This document shows positions 12,260 to 25,215 of a stretch of DNA of 64,000 nt, piece by piece. A program made the position numbers and the translations under genes. Numbering within the stretch: the first letter of the stretch is position 1; each line of letters begins with the position of its first letter. The DNA comes from Salminus brasiliensis (lineage: Eukaryota > Chordata > Actinopteri > Characiformes > Bryconidae): NCBI RefSeq assembly GCF_030463535.1, contig NC_132880.1, positions 26,750,987 to 26,814,986 on the forward strand, read 5' to 3'. Under the pieces are notes generated by a model, which saw only the letters and a program-made list of their open reading frames with translations, did no database searches and was not told the DNA's origin.

Positions 12260-13570
12260 ACATTTCTGTATTCTGAATACATATCATATAGATGTACATC
12301 CAAACCCTGGGTATGGTGGCCATGAAACGTATTGCATAGTTTCTTGCTCTATGTTTGCACACTAGCCTTTATGTGGTCTTGTGTACTGTTGTGTTGCTCC
12401 ATATTGCACCAAGGTCCTGGAGGAGCATAATTTCACTATACTGTGTATTTCCACAAAGTTAAAACCATAATAAAAAAAACCTGCTAAACTGATTGATCTG
12501 ACTTTATCAAACTAAGATCTGATCTAGGATAAGCTGTTCCTTTACACAATGTAAAATGTAATAATTGATCCAACTCAGATTTTTTGTACTTTTGTACGCT
12601 TGAGTACATTTGTAGCTTTTAGCATTTTTTCCTAATTAATCCCAACAGTGTGATTCAGCAGTATTCAGTAAATCACAACAAGACTTTTTAAAGCAGTTTC
12701 ATGCATTTATGCTCACCTTTAATTTCTCAGTAAACCCTGTTTCTGCTTTGTGTTAATTCTTGTGTTAATTCTTACATGGCCTACTGCTCTGGAGCAGCTG
12801 TAAACTCTTCACACTCCAATTTACATCTCTCTATGAAGTCGACTGAATGAAGAGGGTTAATAAGGGTTTCTGACGTAATGGGTAAGTACTTTGTAATTGT
12901 GAAAAGAGTGTTCAATGGTCAGTTTCACTGAAAACATAGACGGACTCATGAACCAATTACAGATGAGAGGCAGATGACAGACACACAAATCCACCAGTTA
13001 AAACACAGCAAGAGGCAGAGGACAAGTTTCTCAACCCTTCTTCAGGGCTTTGTAACTCCGGATGTGAGTCAAGTATGCAACTGAAAAGGCGGGATCTTCA
13101 GATCCAGCAAATGTTTAAATCATATTTCTGAAGATATTAATAGAAAAAAACAAGGAACAAGTTCGTCAACATAAATGCACCTCCAATCGCTATAATATTC
13201 AGAGACACTTTCTCAATTTACTCTGCAAACAGCCAGCTTCTGTAAAAACCAACAAGACAATGGGTCGGTATCTACTATAATCTTCCATTTTTACATTTAA
13301 AAAATATGGTAGACAACTGTGGTAGACAAATAGTTTTACAGTATTTTGGTATAATTAGACTAATCTCTCATTTTCACAAATTACTCTAAGAAGAAGTAAT
13401 GACATCTAAATGAAATATTCCAAACTGCTGAATTTTTACCTTACACCTATATGTCCAAAAGTATTCAAACTAAAGAGTGAATTCAGCTACAAAGTCGGTA
13501 GTGGCCCAAAAGAGAAAGAAAAACACACTTTGTTTGCCACAAGATGGCGCCACTCACGCACCTACACTAT
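12260..13570. other. Intergenic DNA, no feature seen
   Basis: A/T-rich sequence between the satellite array and the LINE fragment. No exon-like frame, strong repeat or CpG cluster is visible. Confidence 0.5.
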
Positions 13571-14205
13571 ATCAAGTTCAAGTTTCAAGTTTCAGGTTTA
13601 TTTGTCATTTGCACAACATGTCAGGACATTTATGCATTGAAATGCTTGTGGTGAGGCTCAGGTTGGTGCTCTTCAGGAGGACAAAACTATATACATACTA
13701 AACATATTAAAATAAAGTTATATAAAATTATATGAAATAAATACAAAATACACACAAAATATACACGAAACACAGAATATACAAAGACAGGAAGGATCTG
13801 TAGAAATTAACAGGGGATACAAGAGGGGGCTGAGGACACAGTCTTGAGGAGCCCGTGCTCAGAGTCAGCGTGGACGAGAAGCTGTTTCCTACTCTCACCA
13901 CTTGGGGTCTACCTGTTAGGAAGTCCAGGACCCAGTTGCACAGATGAGAGTTCAAACCCAAGTTTGTGAGCTTGGGGATGAGTTTAGCCAGGATGATGGT
14001 GTTGAATGCTGAGCTGTAATCTATGAACAGCATTCTTACATAGGTGTTCTTCCTGTCCAAGTGTGTGAGGGCAAAGTGCACTGTCAGTGCAATAGAGTCA
14101 TCTGTGGATCTGTTGGAGTGGTATGCAAATTGGTGAGGGTCCATGGTGGCTGGAAGCGAGGAACAGATGTGGGTTTTGACAAGCCACTCAAAGCACTTCA
14201 TAGCT
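13571..14205 (-). mobile_element. 5'-truncated LINE (L2/CR1-like) with reverse transcriptase fragment
   Basis: On the minus strand 13728-14201 encodes a piece of non-LTR reverse transcriptase: [29 protein letters not shown], the motif-A region [12 protein letters not shown], then [19 protein letters not shown]. The frame is lost just after this, where intact relatives have an APQGCVLSP-type motif. The element ends at 13571 with a repeated cttgaa-type tail, as expected for a LINE 3' end. It is a dead fragment. Confidence 0.85.
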
Positions 14206-14222
14206 GTTGATGTTGATGTCAG

Positions 14223-14640
14223 TATATGTCCAAATGTTTGTGGACACCCCTTCTAGTCAATGCATTACTCTACTTTAAGTACTGTAGAAAAGTCCTGCCA
14301 AAATAATAGGACTGTCTGGAGCAGATACACATGAACCTATTGGCACCATGATTAATGCCATGTGTGGGCTAGAGGGGTATAAAGTCCCCCCACAGTGAGC
14401 TGTGGAGCAGATGAACTGTGTTCTCTGGAATGATGGACGGTGCTCCATCAAATACTTTTGGCATGAACTGGACATGAAGTGGGGCGATGATCATCCATCT
14501 GGACCTCAACTCTTTTTTTTTGTTGTTGTTTTCTCCCTTGTGTTGCAGTGACATTAGACTACAAGTTGGAACACTGCTGTAAGGAGTTGACTGCATTCAG
14601 CCAAAAAGAGGTCAGGTACGGAAGTTGGATGATGGGATTT
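14223..14640. mobile_element. Tc1-derived element of the 'tatatgtccaaatgtttgtg' family
   Basis: It starts with tatatgtccaaatgtttgtg followed by gacacccc, the terminus also seen at 35303 and 43929. Inside, gatggacggtgctccatcaa and the following atacttttgg match the copy at 35303. It abuts the LINE fragment. Confidence 0.65.
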
Positions 14641-15494
14641 TTTTTTCACTCTAACTCATCCCAAAGGTATTGGATGGAGCGTCATCGCACCAGGAAATAC
14701 CACTCCTAGGGAGGATTTATAGCCCTCCTCTCTGCACACTCGGCATTATGCAACATGCATTCCTATGGAGATTATAAAAACTGCATGCGCCATTAAACAA
14801 TGTAAAAGCAATGTCTGCGTGCAGACAGGATAACAGACAGGATAAAACAGGACAGGATAAAACAGATCACAACATTCAGCAGGATGTGTACTGTCAAACT
14901 AAAAAGGCTAGGAAGAAAAATACTAGCTTACTAGCTAGAGTTCTATGGGTTAAAGTGTCCTCCTCCGTCTTAAAACAAGCCACGTGATAGTGTGAGTTGA
15001 GTCAGTTTGACCACAAGATGGCACAAGTACTGAATGTTCACTCATGGGTCACAGCTGGTTTTGAGTATTACAGAAGTAAGGTGTCTAAGTAAGAAGCAGA
15101 AAACCACAGCTCTAGTTTGTTGATGTGTGTGGATACACTGTGGGAACTGCACTGAAGAAGTACTGAAAGACTGGGGTGAATTCTCATATATGATCCTTGT
15201 ATTGACTGTATCCGTGTAGCAATCCGTTCAGTGTGTGTAGGTGTCATATTAAGAATAATGGAGTAAACATGAAAACACCCTGACTTTTACTGAAGTTCAC
15301 CACAAATGAAATGTACACAGTTGATACTTACCCCAAACACAGTCCATGTTAGGTGTCTGAAATCTGGAGTCTGGCTTCTTAACTTCTTAAAAGCAGCGCT
15401 CCTGGATTTTCCTGGTGGGGAAGGAGGTCTTGATGTCTACAACACAAATAGCGGTCATTTTGTTTACAATCTAAAAAAAACAAAAACAATGAAA

Positions 15495-15509
15495 AATAAT
15501 AATAATAAT

Positions 15510-15594
<85 letters not shown>
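15495..15594. repeat. (AAT)n then (AT)n microsatellite
   Basis: A short AAT run passes directly into an AT run of about 80 bp, which can self-pair over its whole length. The 'IYIYIY' reading frames here are artefacts of the repeat. Confidence 0.95.
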
Positions 15595-15972
15595 ATAAAT
15601 GTGATTATTGTCTGTGATTGTGATCAATTCTTCGTGGAACTATTTTGCCTCACAGTATCCTGCATGAACATCTCCACCATGGGTTTCATGGCTATGCTGT
15701 AGGTCAAACCCTTCTCAAAACGATGACACTGCATATTCATCACCTTTTTCCTGTAACCGCTTTCTGTTACATGAAATAACCGTAAATACAATAAAGAGAC
15801 TTTGCCTCTGGTTTTACAGGCATCAAACATCTGGTTCTTCTCACCACCACTGGGAACCAGTAAACTCTGTTTACATCGCAGCCATCCAGTTGTGTGGAAA
15901 TTTGGAGTTCACAGTTAATGTGTTTTTAAGGCAGTAAGCTCAACCTACTAGTACTATGTGGGTTTTTTAGTC

Positions 15973-15974
<2 letters not shown>

Positions 15975-16026
<52 letters not shown>

Positions 16027-16311
16027 AGGGATTGGTGTGTGGTAAAGCGCATCAATGAGCTCCTCCCGTCATGTAAGGGGGGAGGAGGAGGGGGTTGTCT
16101 CAAATCGCCTTTCCTGATTTGAGCAAACGTAGGTCGGACCTGAAGTGAGCTTTACACACACACACACACACACACGCATTCACACACACACACGCTCAGC
16201 TGGGCTGCATGAGGAGACAGTCAGGTACGTGTTTGGAGTTCATATATTTTTAGCTGTAAGTGTATCGGCTGAATGTGCTCGTTTGCTTTTATCTGGGTAT
16301 GAAGGAAGGTG

Positions 16312-16351
<40 letters not shown>
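15975..16351. repeat. Cluster of (GT)n and (CA)n microsatellites
   Basis: A GT run lies at 15975-16023 and CA runs at about 16153-16172 and 16315-16351, on the left shoulder of a CpG-rich patch. Confidence 0.95.
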
Positions 16352-16355
<4 letters not shown>

Positions 16356-16429
16356 TAGTAACGCAAAACAAGGAAATAAAAAAAAGGACGCCGCTGAAAC
16401 GACAGGCAGTTCCTCCTCAGACTGACCGT

Positions 16430-16720
16430 CTGACCGTCTGACCGTCTGAGGGTGTCCGGCCGCTTTAAGGAGGGTTTCTCCTCTGAAGACGGAGGCGAGG
16501 AGAACCGAGGCGCGCGGAGAAAGATAGTCGAGGGCTCGCCAGAGACATGTCCGAGTCGACCTTCGTGGTCGCTATGTCAGGTGTCTGTGGTGGTCGCCGC
16601 TCGCTGCGTCTTCGCTTTCAGGAGTCGTGTGCGAGAGTCGTGACCGCCAGTGAAGCGGAGAAGCGCAGCGCGAGCGCGGGGTTTCGCGCCACACAGCTCC
16701 CCAGACACAGAACGCGCTCG
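16430..16720 (+). promoter_or_regulatory. CpG-rich patch, possible promoter/5' exon of the DAPK2-like gene
   Basis: The surrounding DNA is A/T-rich and CpG-poor, but this stretch is dense in CpG (for example ggcgcgcggagaaag, gagcgcggggtttcgcgcca, acgcgctcgagcgga). It lies 8.6 kb upstream of the first visible exon of the plus-strand kinase gene, which opens with noncoding sequence after a splice acceptor, so an upstream 5' exon must exist. I could not fix a donor site or TSS. Linkage to this gene is an inference. Confidence 0.4.
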
Positions 16721-16722
16721 AG

Positions 16723-16944
<222 letters not shown>

Positions 16945-17537
16945 CACTGTTCACCACTTACTGAGTTCTGCTGTGCAGCACCTGAGCTAAAGGGCACACA
17001 ATTAAAAGCAAGCTGTGTCCTGAGTGAAAGTTTGGGACGCTTACAGAGTCAGGACTGAACGAGTTGGATTCCCCCTCCATTCTCTTTGGCCTATAGTTCC
17101 TGGGTCATCTTGCTGCACAGCTTGTTCATAATGTCCATCCACGAGTTTCCTGTGGTGTTTATGTCAGGGGGCTTTTTGGTGTGGACCATTCCAAAAACCT
17201 CTCTGTTTCACCACTGTTCATGGTGTATATCTTTTCAGCTTCAGCATTTTAACAGATGGCTTGATTTTGGCCTCCTGGACATTGCTGGTATTTAGTGAAG
17301 TCCATTCTTCCCTTTACTTGCAAAACCAGCCCTATAATTAGACAGATCCACCCTTGTTCTTCACAGTTGGAAAGGTGTTCCTTTTTTTTTACAATTTGTT
17401 TTTGTGTGTGATTTTCCATGTGTAGTATAGCGGACGTGAGATGTTGAGTTTGTGTTGAGGTCGCAGGTAAGGTTTGCTTCTCAGGACTCTTCAGTTAAGA
17501 CTATGTTTGTGCAAACAATGCTGCACAGTGGAACAGT

Positions 17538-17825
17538 CAGAGCCGGCCCAAGGCATACTCCAATTATGCGGATGCTTAGGGCCCCCAAGAGCACCAAGAT
17601 ATGATAAAAAAATTACATCTAAAATGTAAAATAAAATGAAATGGTATTACAAAGGTGAAAGCAATTTTTATATACCTTTTTTATTCATTGCTGGCACACC
17701 AATACTGGGGTATTCAGTTTCTGCTGTTAGCTGCTGCCACCGTTGGGCAAATGCAGTTATGTGCCGCTTGGGTGGTGAAAAATGAAAATTTGCTTATGGC
17801 CCTATGAAGGCCTGGACCAGCCCTG
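17538..17825. mobile_element. hAT-type MITE with perfect 8-bp target duplication
   Basis: Termini cagagccggcccaaggc (left) and, in reverse complement, cagggctggtccaggcc (right) form imperfect inverted repeats. The element is flanked by an exact 8-bp direct repeat, GGAACAGT, at 17530-17537 and 17826-17833. The 288-bp length, 8-bp duplication and CAG-starting ends fit a non-autonomous hAT element. There is no coding capacity. Confidence 0.85.
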
Positions 17826-18359
17826 GGAACAGTCCACCACCCTCTTAAGCTCAGCTAAACCTTCATGCAAGTTCTTGGCAGTCATAGGGTTTTGGTTTGC
17901 CTGCAGTATGCAGCATATGAGCAGTTCTTGGTCTCCTAGATCTCCTCTTGTCCTGCACAGTTCACCTGAACTGCTGTTTCTTAATAACCTCCTGCGCTGT
18001 GGAAGTGCGTGTGGGCATTAAATAGTTTCGTTTTCAGATCTTTAGACGGTTACTCGGTGGGGCCCATGTTTTATGTTAATCTGTAAAGCTTGGAAAATTG
18101 ATTCAGCCGAACAGTTCCTAATTGCAACTGGTGGCTTTTCTCAGGCTTAATTTGCTTATAAAAGTCTGAGACCCTGCCAAACAGTTTGAGGCTTTGAGCA
18201 TTATTTAAATGTTTTATAATATAAAGGGCAGAGTAACTGTGCATTAGGGTTTGCTGAAGTTATTGTGTTTTTTGTTTAATTACATACCGCTTCTATGTTA
18301 ATTCTTTCTCAATAAAAACAAACAAACAAACAAACAAACACAAGGTGTCATTGGGACCA

Positions 18360-18570
18360 AAGGTAACTACTTAGACCTTGAACCAACAATCAGCAGCCAT
18401 GGGCTCCTCTAAGCAGCTGTCTAGCAGCTGTGAGGTAAGTGATGCCCACAAAACAGAAGGCTACCAGGAGATGGCAAAGCATTCCTCAGTCCATAATATA
18501 ATTAAGAAATGGCAGTTAACAGAAACTACAGAGGTTAAGTTAAAGTATGGAAGAGGATCATAGGATTGCT
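18360..18570 (+). mobile_element. Tc1/mariner transposase N-terminal remnant
   Basis: Broken sequence resembling the helix-turn-helix end of a Tc1-type transposase (gggctcctctaagcagctgt ... aagaaatggca). A related piece lies at 20915-21290. It is preceded by a short (CAAA)n at about 18318-18340. Confidence 0.45.
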
Positions 18571-19014
18571 AAAATTTTGACCAGGGCTACCCAAACATTT
18601 GCATGACACTTTGCTGTATGTAGCAAACATGATTCAGAATATATTCTTACTATTTCTAACTATTTCTTAATCCTTTCCAGTGAACCTGTGTTGATATTTT
18701 GTTTGGTTTTGTTTGGATGTCCTCATATAGCGAATCTACAGACATGGGATATTTGCTTAAGTGCTATACAACCCCTTGATGACTGTGAGCCTGCACAATG
18801 CCCTGGTTGTCTGGGACAAAACATGAGGATGGCACAGACACTCGATTTCACTCTGAATCCACTGAGACTGCAACATTTGCATATCTTTGTTCCAGCCACC
18901 CACTGCAACATCTTATTCCACAAATCAGGCTCCCTCCGGTGTAAAGGAGCAGGGCTCATTATTGAAAGCAGGTGATATTGGGATTGTTGAGTTGCTACAA
19001 ACACTGTAAACATA

Positions 19015-19405
19015 CACTGATCAGCCATAATTTCAGCACCACTGACAGGTGAAGGGAAATGCATTGATTATTTTCATCTATAGTGGTAGATGTCAAGGGG
19101 TGGTATACATTAGGCAGTAAGCAAACAGTCAGTTTTACAGGCATTAAACATCTGGTTCCTATCACCATCACTGAGAACCATTCTGAGTTGGTAGATTTCT
19201 CAAGAACGAAGCATTTCACATCAGACATCAACCTAACTGACGCTGTTTACATCGCAACCATTCAATTGTGTAGAGATTTTAACTAAAGATTTTGACAAGG
19301 GTCTCCTAAATATCAGACAGGTCTTGTAGGGCTACAACAGAATGCCTGCTAAGGTCTTCCTACTCAATATTAGGCAGGTTGTATTAATGTTATGGCTGAT
19401 CGGTG
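19015..19405. mobile_element. Tc1-family MITE with inverted ends
   Basis: Left end cactgatcagccataattt and right end attaatgttatggctgatcg (then gtg) are inverted copies. Internal segments (ggggtggtatacattaggca) match the other remnants of this family at 20517, 38790 and 51655. It is a deletion derivative without transposase. Confidence 0.75.
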
Positions 19406-19659
19406 TCTGAGGCTGTCTTAGAAGAGTGGAGTTGACTTACAGGTGGCTACCTACCTGGCTGTGACCATTTGTTAATGCTTGTACAGGAAACCTATACTGT
19501 ACACAAGAGCTTCCTTACAAGCTAAAGAAATTCATAAATGACATTATAAGCTTACAAGCTAAGTTACATGTTTAAAGTCTACCTTTCTGTTGGTGATCAG
19601 TACTTTCAGTCTGCAAAGTCCGTTGTAACACTGACGTAACTCCTCAGGAACATGCAAAG

Positions 19660-20060
19660 CCAGCCAGCACCGATGCGGCATTGCCAGGCAGCCGAAGTGC
19701 ACAGAGATAAGCACCAGGTCCTCAGCTCCTGCTAACCGTACCTGCTAACAGGCCGATATTGGCCGCCTGTGCTTTAAGAGTGATGAGGGGACAGAGAGAG
19801 AGAGAGCCATCTACCCACATGGAGAGAGCATGGACAAGTGTGCTCTTTTGAACTCTGAATGTTGATGCTGAAGCGGCATGGCTCGGGATTCGAACTCTGG
19901 TAGCGCATTAGACCGCTAAGCTTTCACTTCTACACTAAATGCTGCACTAGATCAACATCCGTTATCAATCAGCCACTTGATCAGTGGCACTACCAGGGTC
20001 CCATCCCCTGTGGAAGGCGATTGGATATGTAGTGTAGGCAACTACATTCAACACCAAAAG
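19660..20060 (-). mobile_element. tRNA-derived SINE
   Basis: On the minus strand an A-box-like tagcggtctaatgcgcta is followed by a B-box-like agttcgaatcc (19880-19920), giving a pol III promoter-like head. The body (19680-19860) shares short blocks with the copies at 34690, 36130 and 46775. Too divergent for a true tRNA. Confidence 0.6.
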
Positions 20061-20516
20061 GGGCCTTGATGTTAATGACCTATGGTATCGCAGGTAAAGC
20101 CAGGGTATTTCAAAAAGCAAAATGCAGAAGTGAAACTACAGCATTCAGGCCAACAATCTGAAAGCTGACCACTGAACTGAAAAAAATACAGTACAGATTA
20201 GTACTAAAACTTCAGAAACCGTTAAAAGAGGAAATGAACATTTTAAAAGAAAGACTGCACTCTGAACTTTCCAACATGTCAGCTATCTACCTATCAACTG
20301 ACTGACTGTGTGGTCGTGTCTGTCTCTTAACACACTGCTAACAGTCCAGAACATTTGTCTTGTACATATCGAAGCGAAAGCCCACCCACCCTAACCTGTA
20401 GCCATGCTCCTGTACATGATATTATACATGTTGTTGTTCACAGGTTCTCTGTATGAATATTAGGAATGTTAGGAAGAATATTACATATGTAATATATATA
20501 GTAACTATTCAACACT

Positions 20517-21290
20517 AGTTCTGCAGTGGCATCTGTAAAGGGGTAGGATATATTAGGCGATAAGTAAACAGTCAGGTCTTGAAGGTAGTACCTACCAAAA
20601 GTGCTCCTAGGAAGGACAGCCTGTGAACTTGCGACAGGGTCATGGGTGATGCAGTCCATGGAGGCCTGGCCTCACAACTCACCAGGAACTTAAAGGATGT
20701 GCTGGTAACGCCTTGGTGCCAGATACCACAAGAACCCTTCTGAGATTCTGTGGAGTGCATTCATGTAATGGTCAGATCTCTTGTGCTGGCACAGTTGAGA
20801 CCTACTCAAAATTAGGCAAGTGGTATTAATGTTTAAGCAGAATTGATACACATTTTGTGACTTGCAACAAGGTTGAACAATAGGAGCACAATAGATTTGT
20901 GCTCTCAGATAATTTACCAAGGTCACATCTAAGCAGCTCTCTAGCACTCACAAAGCAGGAGAAGCCTATAAGAAGATAGCAAAGCGTTTTTAGGTAGCCA
21001 ATTCCTTAGTAGGTTTAATTAAGAAGGGGCAAATACCAGCACTCAAGGAGACCAAGCTGAGGTCTGGAAGACCAAGGAAACTTGAGAACTGCTCGTAAGA
21101 TTTCTAGAACAGCAATGCAAACAGCAATCCGTTGGACGTTGGACTGGTGGTGCACTGTTCTACTGTGCAGTTACAACTGCACAACAAGGACCTTCATGGA
21201 AGAGTCATCAGAAGAAAACTTTTCCTCTACCCTCACCACAAAATTCAGCATCCAAGGTTTTCAAAAGAACATCTGATCAGATAAGTCTGA
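20517..21290. mobile_element. Two adjacent decayed Tc1-type fragments
   Basis: At 20517-20845, ggggtaggatatattaggcg, then gtgaacttgcgacagggtca and ggtattaatgtt, belong to the family of 19015. At 20915-21290, aagaaggggcaaataccag and the following sequence read as a broken transposase N-terminal half. No long open frame remains. Confidence 0.6.
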
Positions 21291-22650
21291 TACAAGTCTG
21301 ATACAAGGCCTGTGGATAAGTTACAATAGATATTTGTTGGCTACAGTGAGTAAAGGTATGTGTGTAGAATAATTTAGTCTAAAGAGCACCTTGGGTTGAT
21401 CTATAATTTGCATCCAGTGGCACGGAAGACGTTTCAGTGGTAGAGGGACGGGAGGATTCAGTTAAATACAAACAAATTCTAGAAGCCGGCATCACACTGT
21501 CTGGAAACAAGCTAAAGATAAAAAAGGGGGGGATTATATAGCAGAATAATGATCCTTTGGCATGTCACATGTGTACAAAGTGAAATAATTTTGTGTTAAA
21601 AGATTCGAAAACCAGTTTTGTACATATCATGTGAACACAACGTGTTCTTTAGGTGCCTAAAGTTGGCGAAAAAGGTGTAACACAAGAGGCTCTAGACATA
21701 TTTGCTGTCCAATTAAGAGTTAAGAGATCTGTGAAACAGCTGTTTGTTCCTTTCTGGTCCAGCCGATTTGTGGGACACTTGCCTCATTCCACCCTGTATT
21801 GTGAGCCTTTTAACACCAGTGCAAATCCAGCCAGACAGCTGTGGTTCAGACTGCTTTTCCTTTAACAACACAACCTGGAGTTGGGCCATGAGTAAGATCA
21901 GGTTACACAATCGCTCAGTACTATTTGACTACCTTTAGATGCTGTGTGGGTTCGAGGATAAAGACAGGGATCTGGTCTTCAGTTGGTCAGTGGATCTAGA
22001 TCCACTGATCTGTGGTGCCTCCCAGCTCAGGCGCTTTGGAGCTTTTCCTACAGGCAGTGGAATGTGGGTTTATCACCATATGGATCTGTCTTGACAAGAG
22101 CTATTCAAGGAAAACAGGAATTTCATCTTCCTATCCAAGGAGACCACGCCTGCAGCCTCAGGCCTGCATTTGAGGTAGTGGGGGTGGGCAGCTGCAGTGT
22201 GCTCTGCAATACTATCCAATCCACATTTGAATATTTATATGACATTATGACAAAAGACAGCCTTCCTGACTTTCAAAGGACCTACAAACTAGCAAATGCA
22301 GAACGTGAAGAAACACAAGTGAAATGTTCAAATTCCACAGATGATGTCATGCTGTAACTTGATGCAAAAGCACATTGTCTGATACTGTCCCACGTCGACT
22401 GAGTAGGGTGGAATCTGGCTTTCCTTTAGTAGATCTAGGCTCGTCATGCACTGCAGCTTGATGGCTATTGTTGTTTATGGCTGTGGTTTATGGCTCGAGA
22501 GCGGCTGTTTTTTTTTTTTTTTGAATGAACTTCATTGTTGTGCTCTGTGGCTGATTTCCTGGTATCACACTGAAGGAAGCCAGTAGGAGGGTTTGCATGG
22601 GAACTGTTATGAAAGAAGGACTTACAAATCAAAAAGAGAAAATGTCTACA
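21291..22650. other. Intergenic DNA upstream of the DAPK2-like exons, no gene seen
   Basis: A 124-codon open frame at 21983-22357 (+) has no recognisable domain and no convincing splice context. I regard it as chance. Poly(T) lies at 22508-22522. Confidence 0.45.
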
Positions 22651-22915
22651 CTATATGGACAAAAGTATTGGGACCCCTGACCATTCAGTGCTTCTTTTGG
22701 AATCAAGCATACTAAATAAGAGCCTGCTTTGGTTGGAGCAACGGTCTCTACTGTCCAGATAAGGCTTTGTTATTAGATGGAACTTTGGAACATTACTATA
22801 AGGATTTGATTGCATTCAGCAATGATGACCAAAAGTATTGAATGAGGTACCATCATTCCAGAGAACACAGTTTCACTGCTCCACAGATTGTCTAGATAAC
22901 TCCACTTGTGGACCA
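22651..22915. mobile_element. Tc1-type MITE ('actatatggacaaaagtatt')
   Basis: It opens with acactatatggacaaaagta followed by ttgggacccc, a terminus widespread in fish Tc1-derived MITEs. The internal gaccaaaagtattgaatgag and gtaccatcattccagagaac resemble the copies at 14223 and 35303. Confidence 0.6.
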
Positions 22916-23994
22916 GATTCATAAAACTTGGTGGTAACAGTGCTGTGCCAAGTAAAATGCCATGAATAGGCCCTACAAATGTTTTTAAAATGCAGTGTGG
23001 GTATTGAGTTTAGTTTTGATACTCTGCAGGTATTGCTAATGACATTATTTTAATACACTGTAGTATTTTAATATAGCTCTGGTGTATTTGTTTGTAATAA
23101 TCCTTGTACTACAGAAAGAGTTTTGCATATGCTATGTTGTGCCACACTGTAAATGCGCTATAATATAGAAAACATCTAATACATTTAATATGGATGCAAG
23201 ACTTACTCATATCTCTGTATTAAATTACCACACAACACTAAAAATATATCTGATTATTATGGTAAATGTGACCTCTAGAGTGTCAGAGTGATATTCTAAG
23301 TTGTTCATTTTGGGGCAGTGAAGTCAATATGTTCTCAAGCCCTCATATCCAGTCTCCATTTTCCCTCTGCATCCTTTGTCTGTTATGTTGACTATTAACT
23401 GTGTGTCTCTTCTTTTGCCAGACATTCTGTCCTCCCCTTCCGTCCTCTCATTTGCTCTCGTTGTTATCTTCCAAGCCTCTCAGTTATTTCACATAAAGAA
23501 GCAGAGAAAGCATTGCGTTCATTTGAAAACTAATTACAGAAGTATGTGTGCATGTGGGAAAGGGGCATGTTACATAAGCATTGGCTAACACTCTCTGTGT
23601 TGCATGGGAAACTAACTGTCCCTGGGTTTGCTAATGTTTTTGCCTAGTTTTAGTTGCATGGCCTGTTTCACTTTTTTGATGAAGTACTTTTGACCAAAGT
23701 TGGCTCAAGTGCAGAGGAATGTGGCTTCATTCCATGGGTCTGCTGTGACTTAGGCAAGAAGCACATAATCAAATCTGTGTTTGCAAGCCATTATTCAGCT
23801 TCTAAAAACAAAAACAATCGCATACACAAGTTGTTAGATAGTTACTTAGGCGTGGCCATGTCTGTTGTTTGGTAAACTGCAAGACTGTTTCTGACTAAGA
23901 ATTTTTGGTTGCAGTTTACTTGGAATGTGTTAAATACTCCCGTAACCATGCCATAAACAAACGCATTTCCTGAGGGGTCCTCTATAGATTACAT

Positions 23995-24290
23995 ACAGAT
24001 TTTAAAATCCGTTGACAAACTGTTGAAGGTCTGCTTCAGCAAACTATTGAAACTATTAAACTGTTAAAAATCTATTATATTTACTGCTTCAACAAACTGT
24101 TAAAACAAAAAACAAAAACACTTCAACAAAAAAGCTGTTTAACACAAATTATGTGTTAAAGTCTACTATCTGCTTAAAAATATATATTTTAAAACTTTTC
24201 TTCAACAAACTATCTGTTAAAACTCTGCTTCAGCAAATCGTTTGTTAAAAGTCTGCTTTATCTAACCATCAGTTGAACGTTGCTTCTCCA
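23995..24290. repeat. Degenerate minisatellite, about 50-bp units
   Basis: A phrase like ctgcttcaacaaactgttaa recurs about six times with substitutions and spacers (24025, 24090, 24200, 24226, 24255). Old and heavily diverged. Confidence 0.5.
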
Positions 24291-24894
24291 AAAAGTTAAG
24301 ATTAGGTATCAGGGTTTGCACTCTTAAATATAAAAGTGCTATAAAAGGTTCATTGCCACAGAAGAGCAAATTTGATTCACCAAACACACTTCACACAACC
24401 AAAAGTGTTTATTTTTATTTTTAAAGAAACTAACAGTAATATTGCCAGAATATTAAAGCACCTATGATGACAATAATCACTAATATGGCACTGTTACAAA
24501 ATTGCATGTAAACAGAATTGTCTGTTTTCTTAGTCTTAGTAGGTTTGTCTAACAATAAATAATTAACACAAACAAGGAAATACAAGCAATTAGGTGTAAC
24601 AGATTAACAGTAATTGTTTAAAAACCTGCTGTAAGTTTAACTTGATGGGCTGTTTTCTTTGCTATAACACACAAGTTTATGACCCCACAAATACACAGTT
24701 GAGCTGTATTTCTTTTATTTAAGCTGTATTTCTAAGCTGTAGATAATTTAGTAGCTTAAAGATTTTACTCTTAACCCATTTTGCTCTAAGAGAAAAAAGA
24801 ACACCTCCAATAAGGCTAAACACATCATGCTACAAGTTGATGCTTGATACAAAATGACAATTTACACTGTTCTCATTTTTCATGGTGATCTTGG

Positions 24895-25215
24895 ATGCAT
24901 AGGGTCCTATCTTACACCCTGCGCAAGGCGTGTTGTGATGCTCATTGCTATCTTACACCTCGCCAACGGTCTATTTTCATGCCTTCCTCCTGCGTCATTT
25001 CAATAGCAACGGTGCTTGCGAATATATCTACGCCGTGGGCATGGTGGTCTCAAAATGAGGTGTGTTCAGGTCAATTTCTGGCGTATTGCTGTCTTGAAAA
25101 CAACTGAAAACAACCTAGGCAGATGTCAACAGTCAGACGTTCATTGCTATCTTGGCAGTGAATTGTCAAAACAGGCGCATGCCCAATACCTAAGTTTGCT
25201 AAAATAGGGGTCATT
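24895..25215. repeat. Possible decayed DNA-transposon copy
   Basis: Phrases such as gtcctatcttacaccctgcg, cgtcatttcaatagcaacgg and ggcatggtggtctcaaaatg look like a dispersed fish repeat I have a general impression of. No clear terminal repeats were found. It ends 130 bp before the first kinase exon. Confidence 0.35.

Noticed and set aside
13410..13701. Two overlapping 75-codon plus-strand frames
   Set aside because: They run into the antisense of the LINE 3' end and show no protein similarity that I recognise.
19880..19925. Possible tRNA gene (A-box and B-box-like sequence on the minus strand)
   Set aside because: No cloverleaf with acceptor-stem pairing could be made, and the sequence continues into a SINE body shared with other copies.
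21983..22357. 124-codon open frame upstream of the kinase exons
   Set aside because: No recognisable domain, no exon-like boundaries and no repeat-protein signature. Expected by chance in this much DNA.
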